A DNA stretch of 64,000 nucleotides from an uncultured Clostridia bacterium (GCA_934254825.1 CAKQMB010000002.1:124001-188000); one strand, 5' to 3'. Counted from the first letter of the stretch, positions 41,836-51,803 are shown. Notes: generated from the sequence alone by a model not told the origin. Translations and numbers: made by a program.

Positions 41836-42084
41836 ATAAAACGAATGTCCGTAACGGAAAGACAAGTAGTCCGTATAAGCCGTACAGAGAGCGCGGGGAG
41901 CTGAGAGCCGCGCAGGATAAAACGTAAACGAAACCGCTTTTCGTGGGCAAGGCGAGCCGAGCCTTGAAGTCGGCGAAAAGAGGCTTGAATAAGGTGAAAT
42001 TCGGGCAAATAAGGTGGAACCGCGGAAAGAAATTTTCGTCCTTAAATAAGTAACGCGAAGTTGCTTGTTTAAGGGCTTTTTTTT
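41836..42084 (+). promoter_or_regulatory. T-box riboswitch controlling thrS
   Basis: The leader contains the conserved T-box AGGTGGAACCGCGG (42012-42025) and a terminator (CCTTAAATAAGTAAC pairing with GTTGCTTGTTTAAGG, then eight T, 42040-42084). Uncharged tRNA-Thr pairing with the T-box would favour the antiterminator and allow thrS transcription. Upstream is a stem I-like region with GAGAGCGCGG...CCGCGC. The specifier is probably the ACC at 41933-41935, a threonine codon, but an ACG nearby cannot be excluded. Confidence 0.93.
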
Positions 42085-42149
42085 ACGACGGATTTTGCTT
42101 TACCCGTGCGCCTATTACGAAAAGAGCCGAAAACAAAAGGAGATATAAT

Positions 42150-44057
42150 ATGAATATTACTCTGACAGACGGAAAAATTCTCGAACTTCCCGAAGGTACC
42201 ACCGTTGCGGGCGTTGCTTCCGCAATCAGCGAGGGACTCAGAAGAAACGCTATCGCGGGAAAAGTGAACGGCAAACTCGTCGATCTTTCTTACGCGCTCA
42301 AAGAGGACGCGGAAGTCGTTATCGTAACGGCAAAAGACCCCGAGGCTTTGAATATTTATCGCCACACCTGCGCGCACGTTCTCGCTCAGGCGGTCAAGTC
42401 GATATACCCCACCTGCTCGCTTGCGATAGGACCGACGATAGATACGGGATTTTATTACGATATAGATTTCAAAACGCCGATAACTATCGACGATCTTCCC
42501 AAAATCGAGGAAGAAATGAAGAAAATCATCAAAGCCGATCTTGCGATAGAGAGATTCGAGCTTCCGAGAGAAGACGCTATCGCTTTGATGAAAAAATACA
42601 AAGAACCTTATAAAGTTCAGCTTATAAAAGACCTGCCCGAGGACAGCGTTATCTCGTTTTACAGACAGGGCGATTTCACCGACCTTTGCAGAGGTCCGCA
42701 CCTTCCCTCCACGGGACTTATAAAAGCTTTCAAGCTTACGTCGATCGCGGGTGCTTATTGGAGAGGTAACGAGAAGAACAAGATGCTCACGAGAATTTAC
42801 GGCACGGCGTTCTTCAAAAAGGCGGATATGGAAGCTTACTTCACCATGCTCGAAGAGGCAAAGAAGCGCGATCACGTCAAACTCGGCAAGGAACTCAAAC
42901 TTTTCGCGCTTTTAAACGAGGGCAAAGGCTTCCCGTTCTTCCTTCCCAACGGTATGGTCGTTAAAAACGCGCTTATAGATTATTGGAGACAGATACACCG
43001 CAGAGAGGGTTACGTCGAGGTTTCCACGCCCATTATGCTTTCCAGATCGCTTTGGGAAACTTCGGGGCATTGGGATCACTATAAAGAAAATATGTACACC
43101 ACCAAGGTGGACGAGGAAGATTACGCGATCAAGCCTATGAACTGCCCGGGCGGAATGCTTATTTATAAGTTGGAGCCGAGAAGTTACAAGGATCTTCCTA
43201 TGAGAATAGGCGAACTCGGACTCGTTCATCGTCACGAGAGATCGGGTCAGCTTCACGGACTTATGAGAGTTCGTTGCTTCACTCAGGACGACGCGCATAT
43301 CTATATGACTCCCGAGCAGATCACGCCCGAAATCAAAGGCGTCGTAAGGCTTATCGACGAGGTTTACAGCCTTTTCGGATTTAAATATCACGTCGAACTT
43401 TCCACCCGTCCCGACAACAGTATCGGTTCCGACGAGGATTGGGAACACGCTACCGACGCTTTGAGAGAAGCTTTGGACGAACTTAAACTTCCTTATGTGG
43501 TGAACGAAGGCGACGGCGCGTTCTACGGACCGAAGATCGACTTCCACCTTACCGACTCTATCGGCAGAACGTGGCAGTGCGGTACCATTCAGCTCGACTT
43601 CCAGCTTCCGCAGAGATTTAACGCGGAATACGTCGGCGAGGACGGCGAAAAGCACCGCCCGATAATGATTCACAGAGTCGTATTCGGTTCTATCGAAAGA
43701 TTTATCGGTATTTTGATCGAGCATTTCGAGGGTAAATTCCCGCTCTGGCTCGCTCCCGTTCAGGTTAAAATTATGGACGTTTCCGAGAAGAGCGAAGCTT
43801 ACTGCAAAGAGGTTTACAAGAAGTTGTTCGACGCGGGTCTTCGTCCCGAGAACGATCTTCGTCCCGAGAAGATCGGCAAAAAGATCAGAGACGCGGAGCT
43901 TGAAAAGGTTCCTTATATGCTTGTCGTCGGCGAACAGGAAGCCGCGAACGGCGAAGTCGCTATCAGAAAGAGAGGCGCGGGCGATATAGGTAAAATGAAG
44001 CTCGAAGATTTCGTCGAACTTTGCAAAAAGCAGGTCGAAACCAAAGAAAAGTGGTAA
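42150..44057 (+). CDS. thrS: Threonyl-tRNA synthetase
   Basis: ThrS charges tRNA-Thr with threonine. The 635-residue protein has the full bacterial layout: TGS domain (about 1-62), editing domain with the HTCAHVLAQAV metal motif (about 72-82), class II catalytic core (motif 2 region RIGELGLVHRHERSGQLHGL, zinc site including NCPGG and the C-terminal HRVVFGSIERFIG) and the anticodon-binding domain (about 530-635). AAAGGAG precedes the ATG. Expression is under the T-box directly upstream, and a terminator follows at 44149. Confidence 0.97.
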   Translation: MNITLTDGKILELPEGTTVAGVASAISEGLRRNAIAGKVNGKLVDLSYALKEDAEVVIVTAKDPEALNIYRHTCAHVLAQAVKSIYPTCSLAIGPTIDTGFYYDIDFKTPITIDDLPKIEEEMKKIIKADLAIERFELPREDAIALMKKYKEPYKVQLIKDLPEDSVISFYRQGDFTDLCRGPHLPSTGLIKAFKLTSIAGAYWRGNEKNKMLTRIYGTAFFKKADMEAYFTMLEEAKKRDHVKLGKELKLFALLNEGKGFPFFLPNGMVVKNALIDYWRQIHRREGYVEVSTPIMLSRSLWETSGHWDHYKENMYTTKVDEEDYAIKPMNCPGGMLIYKLEPRSYKDLPMRIGELGLVHRHERSGQLHGLMRVRCFTQDDAHIYMTPEQITPEIKGVVRLIDEVYSLFGFKYHVELSTRPDNSIGSDEDWEHATDALREALDELKLPYVVNEGDGAFYGPKIDFHLTDSIGRTWQCGTIQLDFQLPQRFNAEYVGEDGEKHRPIMIHRVVFGSIERFIGILIEHFEGKFPLWLAPVQVKIMDVSEKSEAYCKEVYKKLFDAGLRPENDLRPEKIGKKIRDAELEKVPYMLVVGEQEAANGEVAIRKRGAGDIGKMKLEDFVELCKKQVETKEKW

Positions 44058-44148
44058 GATCAAAGCGAGAGAAAATTTGCTTTGAAAATCGCAAAAGTCC
44101 CCGTATAAGTCGATTAAACGCGTAATTTTTATTTTTGATATATTAAAT

Positions 44149-44184
44149 AAAACAGGCGGAAACCGTGAGGTTTCCGCCTGTTTT
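44149..44184 (+). terminator. Terminator after thrS
   Basis: AAAACAGGCGGAAACC and its exact complement form a 16-bp stem with a GTGA loop, ending in TTTT. Confidence 0.9.
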
Positions 44185-44204
44185 GTAGGTGGAGAATAGT
44201 TGTG

Positions 44205-45030
44205 TAAGATGGCGGGCGATCGATGATCGCCCCTACTGGTTGTTTTGCTAAATTGTAGGGGCGATTAGTAATCTCTCGCCTGCGGGTGGTTTGTTTTTTT
44301 TAGAAAATATAAAAAGAATTTGCGATTTATGCAAATTTTCTTGCTTGCCCCTCATCAGTCGCTAAATGCCAAGCGAAAGAAATGTATGTACGGTTTGGCG
44401 AATTAGCCGCATAAATTTTTGAATTATACTAACCTGTGGGAACACTTTGCCCTAAACGACTACTATGCTGCCAAACTCCTTAGACCTTAAAGTCATATTT
44501 TTTGATGATTTTTGTGGAAGGCGAACGCAATTGTATACACATACTATAAGCGAGCATTTCGCAAAAAGCGCGAAAAAGATGGCTTTAAGGCGTACTTACA
44601 TTTCTTTTGATTGGCATTATCAGCTTCCCCCGAATTACGCTGTTCTTCGAAAAATTCGGTGAAATGGGGAAGCCGTTTTTTGTCTTCTTTTTTCGGTAAA
44701 GCAGACGGGGAGAGATGAGGACAGATTGATAATCAATTTAAAAACTACCCCTCAGTCAACTTCGTTGACGGCTCCCCTGACAAGTGGAGCTGACTTTTTT
44801 CTATTTTCAAGCTTATCTGTTGCCCCTCATCAGTCGCTACGCGACAGCTTCCCCCCGAATGGCTTTGTTCTTTGAAATATTCGGTGAAATGGGGAAGCCG
44901 TAAATGGATGATAATCGACTTATAGGCTGACTTTTTGCTTATATTCTTTTTGTTTTGTCCTCTTCCGTCGGCGGTCGCCGACACCTTCTCCAAAGGGAGA
45001 AGGCAAGAACAAGGATTGAAAAAACAGTAT
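44205..45030. repeat. Gene-free region with interspersed palindromic repeats
   Basis: Several intergenic repeat types are mixed here. Two are GGCGGGCGATCGATGATCGCCC (44210) and its partner TGTAGGGGCGATTAGTAATC (44254). Three are variants of CCCCTCATCAGTCGCT/GAAATGGGGAAGCCG (44346, 44742-44780, 44822-44900), and one is TCCTCTTCCGTCGGCGGTCG...TTCTCCAAAGGGAGAAGG (44958-45003). They resemble REP/MITE-like elements of gut Clostridia. The open frames across this stretch are short and made of repeat sequence, and I see no gene. Confidence 0.6.
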
Positions 45031-45034
45031 AGAA

Positions 45035-45061
45035 AAGCGGGCGATCGATGATCGCCCGCTT
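45035..45061 (-). terminator. Palindromic terminator downstream of glyS
   Basis: AAGCGGGCGATC-GAT-GATCGCCCGCTT is a perfect palindrome located 62 bp after the glyS stop. It shares its core with the repeat at 44210, so a repeat copy seems to have become the terminator. Confidence 0.6.
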
Positions 45062-45122
45062 GTGCTTTTGAATTTGTTGCGGGCAGATTAGATTGCTGCT
45101 CGACGGTAGTTGCCTTTGTTTC

Positions 45123-46508
45123 TTAGTAAAGTTTGATTTTTTCTTCGACATAGGAAGCAAGTTCGCTTATCGGAAGACGAATTTGTTCCATCGTGTCTCT
45201 GTCTCTCACCGTTACCGTTCCGTTTTCGAGCGTGTCGAAATCGATCGTTACGCAGTACGGAGTTCCGATTTCGTCCTGACGACGATATCTTTTGCCGATA
45301 GAACCGGCGTCGTCGTAAGTACACATAAAGTGACGGGCAAGCTCGTTGTAAACCTCTTTCGCTTTCGGTCCGAGTTCCTTTTTCTGCAAGGGAAGAACCG
45401 CGACTTTATAAGCGGCAAGGGCGGGGTGGAAGTGCATAACCACTCTCGTTTCGCCGTCGTCGAGTTTTTCCTCGTCGTAAGCTTCGGATAAAACGGCAAG
45501 CATAAGTCTGTCCGCGCCGATAGAATATTCGACGACGAACGGAATGTATTTTTCGCCCGAGATCGGGTCGACGTAAAGCATGCTCTTGCCCGAATATTCC
45601 TGATGACGGGAAAGGTCGTAATTCGTTCTGTTGTGAATACCGTTGAGTTCCGACCAGCCGATGGGGAAGAGGTACTGTATGTCGCAGGCGCATTTTGCGT
45701 AGTGCGCGAGTTTTTCGTGATCCTTAAATCTTAAATGTTCGGGAGCAAAATTAAGCGAAACAAGGAAATCGAAAGCCGCTTTTTTGAATTTTTCGTAGTA
45801 TTCGATATCCGTTCCTTCCTTGCAGAACCACTGATGTTCCATCTGCTCGAACTCGATTGTTCTGAAAATGAAGTTTCCGGGCGTAATCTCGTTTCTGAAC
45901 GCTTTACCTATCTGAGCTATTCCGAAAGGAACTTTCGCTCTCGTGGAACGCTGAACGTTCTGGAAGTTGACGAATTCGCCCTGCGCCGTTTCGGGACGAA
46001 GGTAAATCTTGTTCTGACTGTCTTCGGTAACGCCTCTCGAAGTTTCGAACATAAGGTTGAAGTTTCTTATGGGCGTCCAGTTGAATTTGCCGCATATAGG
46101 GCATTTAATCTGATGTTCGTCGATATAGGCTTGCATTTCGTCCTGAGTCATCGCGTCTACGTCTACGGTACCTTTGGAGTAGTTTTCGATAAGGTTATCG
46201 GCGCGCTGACGGTTTCTGCATTCCTTGCAGTCCATTTTCGGGTCGGAGAAACTCGCGGTGTGTCCCGAAGCTTCCCATACTCTGCTGTTCATTAAAATAG
46301 CGGCGTCAACGCCGTAAGAATTTTCGCTTTCCTGAACGAATTTCTTCCACCAGGCGCGTTTGATGTTGTTCTTTATTTCAACGCCGACGGGACCGTAATC
46401 CCAGGTGTTGCCCATTCCGCCGTAAATATCGCTTCCGGGGAAAATAATTCCTCTCGCTTTGCATAAGTTTACGAGCTTTTCCATCGTAACGGCTCTTTTT
46501 TCTTCCAT
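45123..46508 (-). CDS. glyS: Glycyl-tRNA synthetase (single-chain class II type)
   Basis: The 461-residue enzyme attaches glycine to tRNA-Gly. It is the homodimeric eukaryote/archaea-like form found in many Gram-positives, not the alpha2beta2 form. Visible features are the N-terminal RGIIFPGSDIYGGMGNTWDYGPVGVE, a zinc-binding insertion (CKECRNRQ and CPICGKFN), motif 2 (FRNEITPGNFIFRTIEFEQMEHQWF), motif 3 (SIGADRLMLAV) and an anticodon-binding C-terminus. A promoter (TTGACT-17-TAAAAT) lies upstream on the minus strand. No T-box is visible ahead of it. Confidence 0.96.
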   Translation of the reverse strand: MEEKRAVTMEKLVNLCKARGIIFPGSDIYGGMGNTWDYGPVGVEIKNNIKRAWWKKFVQESENSYGVDAAILMNSRVWEASGHTASFSDPKMDCKECRNRQRADNLIENYSKGTVDVDAMTQDEMQAYIDEHQIKCPICGKFNWTPIRNFNLMFETSRGVTEDSQNKIYLRPETAQGEFVNFQNVQRSTRAKVPFGIAQIGKAFRNEITPGNFIFRTIEFEQMEHQWFCKEGTDIEYYEKFKKAAFDFLVSLNFAPEHLRFKDHEKLAHYAKCACDIQYLFPIGWSELNGIHNRTNYDLSRHQEYSGKSMLYVDPISGEKYIPFVVEYSIGADRLMLAVLSEAYDEEKLDDGETRVVMHFHPALAAYKVAVLPLQKKELGPKAKEVYNELARHFMCTYDDAGSIGKRYRRQDEIGTPYCVTIDFDTLENGTVTVRDRDTMEQIRLPISELASYVEEKIKLY

Positions 46509-46581
46509 AGTTTTTACCTCTTTAAACCGCGGCGGTCAATTTCGGATAATCATAGTCCGAATTCCGCCATAATACCCATTT

Positions 46582-46610
46582 ATTTTATGCTAATCGGGCG
46601 GTAAAGTCAA
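46582..46610 (-). promoter_or_regulatory. Promoter of glyS
   Basis: On the minus strand TTGACT (46605-46610) and TAAAAT (46582-46587) lie 17 bp apart, about 75 bp before the glyS start. Confidence 0.65.
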
Positions 46611-46744
46611 GCGGATTGAACAAAAAGTAACGATTTAACGAAAATCCGGCTTAAACCCGTTCAAAACGCTTTTAAAATTTCGGATATTGTGGTAAAATCA
46701 AATCACTTAAAATAAAATCTGTTTTAAATTTACGGAGAGAAAAA

Positions 46745-48376
46745 ATGGAAGCGAAAAATTTTATCGAGGAGATTATCAACGGCGAACTCGAAAGCGGTAA
46801 GGTTACTACCGTACATACGAGATTTCCGCCCGAACCGAACGGATATCTGCATATAGGTCACGCAAAATCTTTGTGTCTTAACTTCGGTACGGCGCAGAAA
46901 TACGACGGACTTTGCAATCTGTTTTTCGACGATACCAACCCGTCCAAGGAAAAAACCGAATACGTCGACGCGATAAAAGCCGATATCGAATGGCTCGGAT
47001 TTAAGTGGTACGAAATCCATTACGCGTCCGATTTTTTCGACGTTATTTACGAAAAAGCCGTTAAGCTCATCAAAGACGGCAAGGCGTTCGTGTGCGATCT
47101 TTCCGCAGACGAGATAAGCAAAACGAGAGGCACGCTCACCGAACCCGGCACCGAAAGCCCGTACAGAAACAGAACAATCGAAGAAAACCTCGAACTTTTC
47201 GAAGGGATGAGAGCGGGCAAGTTTGCAGACGGCGAAAAGGTTTTAAGAGCCAAAATCGATATGGCTTCGCCTAATATCAATATGCGCGACCCCGTTATTT
47301 ACAGAGTGCTTCGGGCAACTCACCACAGAACGGGCGACAAATGGTGTATTTATCCCATGTACGATTTCGCGCACCCTATATGCGACTCCATGCAAGGAGT
47401 AACTCACTCTCTTTGCACGCTCGAATTCGAGGATCATCGTCCGCTTTATAACTGGGTCGTGGAAAACACGGGCGTAGAGCATAAACCGAGACAGATAGAA
47501 TTCGCAAGGCTCAATATCACGAACACCGTGATGAGCAAGAGGTATCTCAAAAAACTCGTCGAGGATAAAGCCGTTACGGGTTGGGACGACCCGAGAATGC
47601 CTACTCTTACGGGACTTCGGGCGAGAGGCGTTCCCGCGGAAGCGCTCAAAAATTTCTGCGAAGCGATAGGCGTATGCAAAGCCAATTCCGAAATCGAAGT
47701 GACTTATTTCGAGCATTTCATAAGGGATTATCTCAATCAGCACGCCGAAAGAGCCATGGCTGTTTTCGAACCGATAAAGGTGACTATTTCCAACTTCCCC
47801 GATAAATCGGAAGAGGAAAATTTCGACATAAATCCCAACGACGAGAGCGCGGGAACGAGAAAGATAACTATCTCGAAGCATATTTATATCGACTCCGAAG
47901 ACTTCGCGCTCGTTCCGCCGCCGAAATATTTCCGTCTTAAAAAAGACGGGTATGTAAGGCTCAAAAACGCGTATATTATCAAGTGCGACGACGTAATATT
48001 AAACGAGGACGGAAGCGTCAAGGAACTTATTTGTTCTTACGTTCCCGAATCGAGAAGCGGAAACGATACGAGCGGCATAAAAGTCAAGGGCGTTATTCAC
48101 TGGGTGGACGCGGACACGGCGGTAGACTGCGAGATCAGAAAATACGATTATCTTCTTAAAGACGCCGATTACCCCGGGCAGGATTTCTCCGAGAGAATGA
48201 ATTACGACAGCGTGCATGTTTTCCGCGGCAAAGCCGAGCCTTACCTTAAAGAAGTCAAAGACGGAACGTCTTTCCAGCTTATGAGAAAGGGTTACTACAA
48301 AAAACTCGACGAAAACGGCAAGCTCGTTTTGTCCGAGATTGTTTCGCTTAAAGACGGTTATAAGCCGCAGAACTGA
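46745..48376 (+). CDS. glnS: Glutaminyl-tRNA synthetase
   Basis: The 543-residue class I synthetase charges tRNA-Gln directly. It has HTRFPPEPNGYLHIGHAKS (HIGH motif, about 21-39), DDTNPSKEKTEYVDAIKADI, the ITNTVMSKRYL segment holding the KMSKS-like loop (about 258) and the two beta-barrel anticodon domains (about 335-543). ACGGAGAG lies before the ATG. Many Clostridia also make Gln-tRNA indirectly by GatCAB; a glnS of this type is usually of eukaryotic/proteobacterial ancestry acquired by transfer. Confidence 0.97.
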   Translation: MEAKNFIEEIINGELESGKVTTVHTRFPPEPNGYLHIGHAKSLCLNFGTAQKYDGLCNLFFDDTNPSKEKTEYVDAIKADIEWLGFKWYEIHYASDFFDVIYEKAVKLIKDGKAFVCDLSADEISKTRGTLTEPGTESPYRNRTIEENLELFEGMRAGKFADGEKVLRAKIDMASPNINMRDPVIYRVLRATHHRTGDKWCIYPMYDFAHPICDSMQGVTHSLCTLEFEDHRPLYNWVVENTGVEHKPRQIEFARLNITNTVMSKRYLKKLVEDKAVTGWDDPRMPTLTGLRARGVPAEALKNFCEAIGVCKANSEIEVTYFEHFIRDYLNQHAERAMAVFEPIKVTISNFPDKSEEENFDINPNDESAGTRKITISKHIYIDSEDFALVPPPKYFRLKKDGYVRLKNAYIIKCDDVILNEDGSVKELICSYVPESRSGNDTSGIKVKGVIHWVDADTAVDCEIRKYDYLLKDADYPGQDFSERMNYDSVHVFRGKAEPYLKEVKDGTSFQLMRKGYYKKLDENGKLVLSEIVSLKDGYKPQN

Positions 48377-48490
48377 AAATATAGCGTGATTTTCGGTCGT
48401 CAGGCGTTTAAAAATCGGCTTACGGCGGCGGTTTTGCCCGATAAAAATGAAAAATTATCGGCTAATTCGGCACAAAAAACCGAAATTGTA

Positions 48491-48519
48491 TTGACAAGTT
48501 CGAAATTATCTATTATAAT
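48491..48519 (+). promoter_or_regulatory. Consensus sigma-A promoter
   Basis: TTGACA (48491-48496) and TATAAT (48514-48519), both perfect, are 17 bp apart ahead of the CvpA-like gene. Confidence 0.88.
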
Positions 48520-48576
48520 AGAGTCGTTATAGGTGGGTTTTACGATCGCCCGTAACATAAGGATAGGAGTGGAAAC

Positions 48577-49329
48577 ATGTACTTTATTGTCGACGCGCTT
48601 TTAATAGGAATATTCCTGCTTGCGGTCTGGACCAGCATAAAGCACGGATTTACCGGACATTTCGTTTTCGGAATCGTAAGGACGGTTATCGGTATTGCTG
48701 CCGGATTCGGACTCGCGTTCGGCGTTTATATGCTTATGAAGCATTTTTCGTGGATAGAGTATATGGCGAACGGAGTCGTGAATTTCTTCGGCGAACTTTC
48801 GACAAGCTTCATTCCGAATGACCTTTACAGAATGGTTATGGGCATTATCGCTTTCCTTCCGTTCGGCGTTTTGTTCTTTATCGTCGGTTATCTTGTCGGC
48901 GTTAAGCTTATCTGCGGGCTTATCAAACTCATTTGTATGCCCATAAAGCTTTTAAGAACCAAAACGAAGGTTTTCAGAATTATCGATAACGTTGTCGGAA
49001 CGATTTTAAACCTTGCGCTTTACAGCGTTCTGATTTTCGCGATTTTCGGTTTCGTGTACGTTTTCAATTACGACAATAACGACGTTCCGCAAGCCGAAGT
49101 TTCCACAATAGCAATCGCAACACCCGACGAGGGCGAAGACCCGAAAATTCTCGCGCGCACGATCAATAACATCACGACGCCGCTCCTCGGCGGACTTCAC
49201 GAAAGCTTTTCCGCCGCGCCGATAGGGCATATCTTTTACGAGCATAACCCTGTTTTCTGGTTCAAAAATCCCGATACGGGCGAAGGGTTTTATGCGATGA
49301 TACACAAGATGCTTATTGATAAAAAGTGA
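48577..49329 (+). CDS. CvpA-like integral membrane protein
   Basis: The 250-residue protein has four hydrophobic helices (about 3-22, 30-55, 88-112 and 142-168), a basic cytoplasmic loop (KLLRTKTKVFRIIDN) and an extracellular C-terminal part of about 80 residues. The helix order and the GFTGHFVFGIVRTVIGIAAG opening resemble CvpA/colicin V production family proteins, whose role is poorly known. The match is by eye only. GGATAGGAG precedes the ATG, and a consensus promoter lies upstream. Confidence 0.6.
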   Translation: MYFIVDALLIGIFLLAVWTSIKHGFTGHFVFGIVRTVIGIAAGFGLAFGVYMLMKHFSWIEYMANGVVNFFGELSTSFIPNDLYRMVMGIIAFLPFGVLFFIVGYLVGVKLICGLIKLICMPIKLLRTKTKVFRIIDNVVGTILNLALYSVLIFAIFGFVYVFNYDNNDVPQAEVSTIAIATPDEGEDPKILARTINNITTPLLGGLHESFSAAPIGHIFYEHNPVFWFKNPDTGEGFYAMIHKMLIDKK

Positions 49330-49405
49330 TTTAAAAAAAGTTGCCGCGTATTTCGTTTTTCGAAAAACGCGGTTTTTTATTAAAAAAATTCAAGAGGAGA
49401 AAATT

Positions 49406-50986
49406 ATGGCAATACAAAGAACGCTTTGCGTAATGCTCGATATGTCGAGAGACGGAGTTATGAACGTCGAGGAAGTTAAACGCTTTGCAAAACTTATCAA
49501 AAAAGCGGGTTACAACGCTTTGGGATTATATATAGAGGATATTTACGAAATCGAGGGCGAACCCTATTTCGGACATCTTCGCGGAAGATATTCCAAAGCC
49601 GAGCTTAAAGAAATCAACGATTTTTGCAAAAGTATCGGAATGACGGCGATCCCGTTTATTCAGACGCTTGCGCATCTCGAAGGTATTTTCAAATGGGGCG
49701 TATACAGCGATATAAACGATATCGCGAATATTTTGCTTGTAGGCGAAGACAAAACTTATGCGCTTATCGAAAAAATGTTTTCCACGCTCCGTCAGTGCTT
49801 CGACACCGATAAAATCAATATCGGCATGGACGAAGCTCCTATGATGGGCAGGGGCAAATACCTCGATAAACACGGTTATCCCGAAAACGTGCAGAACCTT
49901 TTGTACGAACACCTCGTTAAGGTGAGCGAAATCGCGGCGAAATACGGGTTTAACCCGACGATGTGGTCGGATCTCATTATGCACATGGCGGAAAAGGGCG
50001 AAAAGTGCAAGGTTCCCGAAAACGTTACGCTTTGCTACTGGGATTATTATCACGATTCCAAAAAGCATTACGACGGCAATCTCAAAAAGCATTTTGCCGT
50101 TACCGATAAAGTTTCTTTTGCGGGCGGAGCCTGGGCATGGACGGGATTTGCGCCGATGAACAGATTTTCGTTCACGACGATGAAGTACGCGATGCAGTGC
50201 TGCCGCGAGCGCGACGTTAAAGACGTTACGATTACCGTTTGGGGCGACGACGGGCGCGATTGCTCGTGTTTTGCAATTCTTCCCGCGCTCTTTTACTGCG
50301 CGGAAAAATACCTTTATCAGACGAGCGACGGAAACATAAAGAAGAAATTCGCCGAAACTTACGGGATAAAGTGGGATACTTTCCTTACGCTCGATCTTCC
50401 CAACGAAATCAAGGACAGAGACAGTTGCAACAATCCGAGCCGTTGGGGTTTCTATAACGATCCGCTTTTCGGCAGATTTGATTATCATATCGAAATCGGC
50501 GACGGAGAACAGTATAAGAGCTACGCTTTAAAGCTTAAACACGCGGCGAAAAACGCAGGCGAATTCGGATATCTTTTCGATAACTTATCCGACCTTTGCA
50601 AAGTTCTGGAACTTAAATACGATCTCGGCGTGAGAACCCGTAAGGCTTACCTCGATAAAGATAAAAAAGAGCTTACGCGTATAGCGAACGAGGTTTATCC
50701 CGAACTTATAAAGAGATTAAAGAAGTTTATCGCAAGTTTCAAGGCTAAGTGGAACAAGGAAAACAAAGCGTTCGGTTTGGAGCTTCACGAAATGCGCCTC
50801 GGCGGACTTTTGTTAAGACTTGAAAGTTGCAGAGAAGTTATTCTCGATTATCTCGGCGGTAAAATCGACAAAATCGAGGAACTCGAAGCGCCCGTTCTGC
50901 CGTTTATCGAAGGTCTCGGAAAGACTGCGAAGTTGTGTTGTCAATGTCATATTCAGACGGTTACGGTTGCGAATATGAATTTGTAA
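49406..50986 (+). CDS. GH20-like beta-N-acetylhexosaminidase, cytoplasmic
   Basis: The 526-residue protein has a TIM-barrel with GYNALGLYIEDIYEIEGEPY, PFIQTLAHLEGIFKW and the catalytic-type acidic pair in NIGMDEAPMMGRG (about 138-150), as in the family 20 hexosaminidases that use the substrate acetamido group. No signal peptide is present, so it should act on imported N-acetylglucosamine or galactosamine oligosaccharides. AGAGGAG lies before the ATG at 49406, which I prefer over an upstream in-frame start at 49316. The C-terminal 150 residues are helical. The exact substrate is open. Confidence 0.8.
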   Translation: MAIQRTLCVMLDMSRDGVMNVEEVKRFAKLIKKAGYNALGLYIEDIYEIEGEPYFGHLRGRYSKAELKEINDFCKSIGMTAIPFIQTLAHLEGIFKWGVYSDINDIANILLVGEDKTYALIEKMFSTLRQCFDTDKINIGMDEAPMMGRGKYLDKHGYPENVQNLLYEHLVKVSEIAAKYGFNPTMWSDLIMHMAEKGEKCKVPENVTLCYWDYYHDSKKHYDGNLKKHFAVTDKVSFAGGAWAWTGFAPMNRFSFTTMKYAMQCCRERDVKDVTITVWGDDGRDCSCFAILPALFYCAEKYLYQTSDGNIKKKFAETYGIKWDTFLTLDLPNEIKDRDSCNNPSRWGFYNDPLFGRFDYHIEIGDGEQYKSYALKLKHAAKNAGEFGYLFDNLSDLCKVLELKYDLGVRTRKAYLDKDKKELTRIANEVYPELIKRLKKFIASFKAKWNKENKAFGLELHEMRLGGLLLRLESCREVILDYLGGKIDKIEELEAPVLPFIEGLGKTAKLCCQCHIQTVTVANMNL

Positions 50987-51019
50987 TGGTTATGATTTAA
51001 TATGTATAAATAGCTGACG

Positions 51020-51066
51020 AAAGGTTGCAGATCTGTCTTTTTCGGATAGATTTGCAACCTTTTTTG
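51020..51066 (+). terminator. Terminator after the GH20-like gene
   Basis: AAAGGTTGCA...ATCT pairs with AGAT...TGCAACCTTTTTT around a TTTTTCGG loop. Confidence 0.85.
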
Positions 51067-51364
51067 CTGTAAAAAATTAAAACGGTTTTTTCGATTGGGA
51101 GGGTAAGATATCGGGTAAATTCGGATGCTGACGAGTAGCGGCTTATGATGAGCGGGGTAATTTTTTTTTTGACAACGCAAATAATAAAGCGAACTGCTTA
51201 CCCCTCATCCGTCGGCTTCGCCGCCACCTTCGCCCCCTTTTATGTGTCGGGACATTTTCGTGTGAATTCTAAGGGCGAAGGCTTTTTCTTATGTTTAATT
51301 ATTTCTGACTGTATAAAAGAATTCTTATGCGAAATTTGTTTTGTAAGATAAAAGAAAACTCCAT

Positions 51365-51800
51365 GCGGAATTTGCCGTTTTCATAAATGGGAGACCCTAT
51401 TCAACGACCCGATGCGTTCCGCATCAAAACTGACGTTTTTGTTTTGCATTCTGCAAAACGGTCGTTTTATGAATAACTGCGGCATAAATTCCTTGCAAGC
51501 AAAATTTATGCCTTGTCATTGGCGGCAAGATTCGCTGACGCGAATGCGAACGACGACAAACTACGTTTGTCGCGTAGATCCGCTCAGGAACTACAAAAAA
51601 GACACCTTATGTTATCTGAATATGCGGAATTTGCCGTTTCCCGCAAGCGGGAACCTAAGGCAACTTCCTGATTTTTTTGCTAAAAATGCGGAATTTGCCG
51701 TTTCCCATAGTCAAAGACTATGGGAACCCTCGGCAAGATTCGCTGACGCGAATGCGAACGACGGCAAACTTCGTTTGCCGCGTGGATTCCGCTCAGGAAC
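51365..51800. repeat. Dispersed hairpin repeat family related to the 16-kb array
   Basis: Three or four degenerate copies start with GCGGAATTTGCCGTTT (51365, 51624, 51689). Each continues into hairpins homologous to the 16-kb units: CCCATAGTC/GACTATGGG, ATTCGC/GCGAAT and CGGCAAAC/GTTTGCCG. The copy near 51550 has CGACAAAC/GTTTGTCG, a paired change. The copy at 51624-51690 matches the 79-bp unit type and the others match the 170-bp type. The stretch holds no gene. Confidence 0.85.
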
Positions 51801-51803
51801 TTT

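Noticed and set aside
42912..44063. A 383-codon minus-strand frame over thrS
   Set aside because: The opposite strand encodes a complete ThrS; the frame is a codon-bias shadow.
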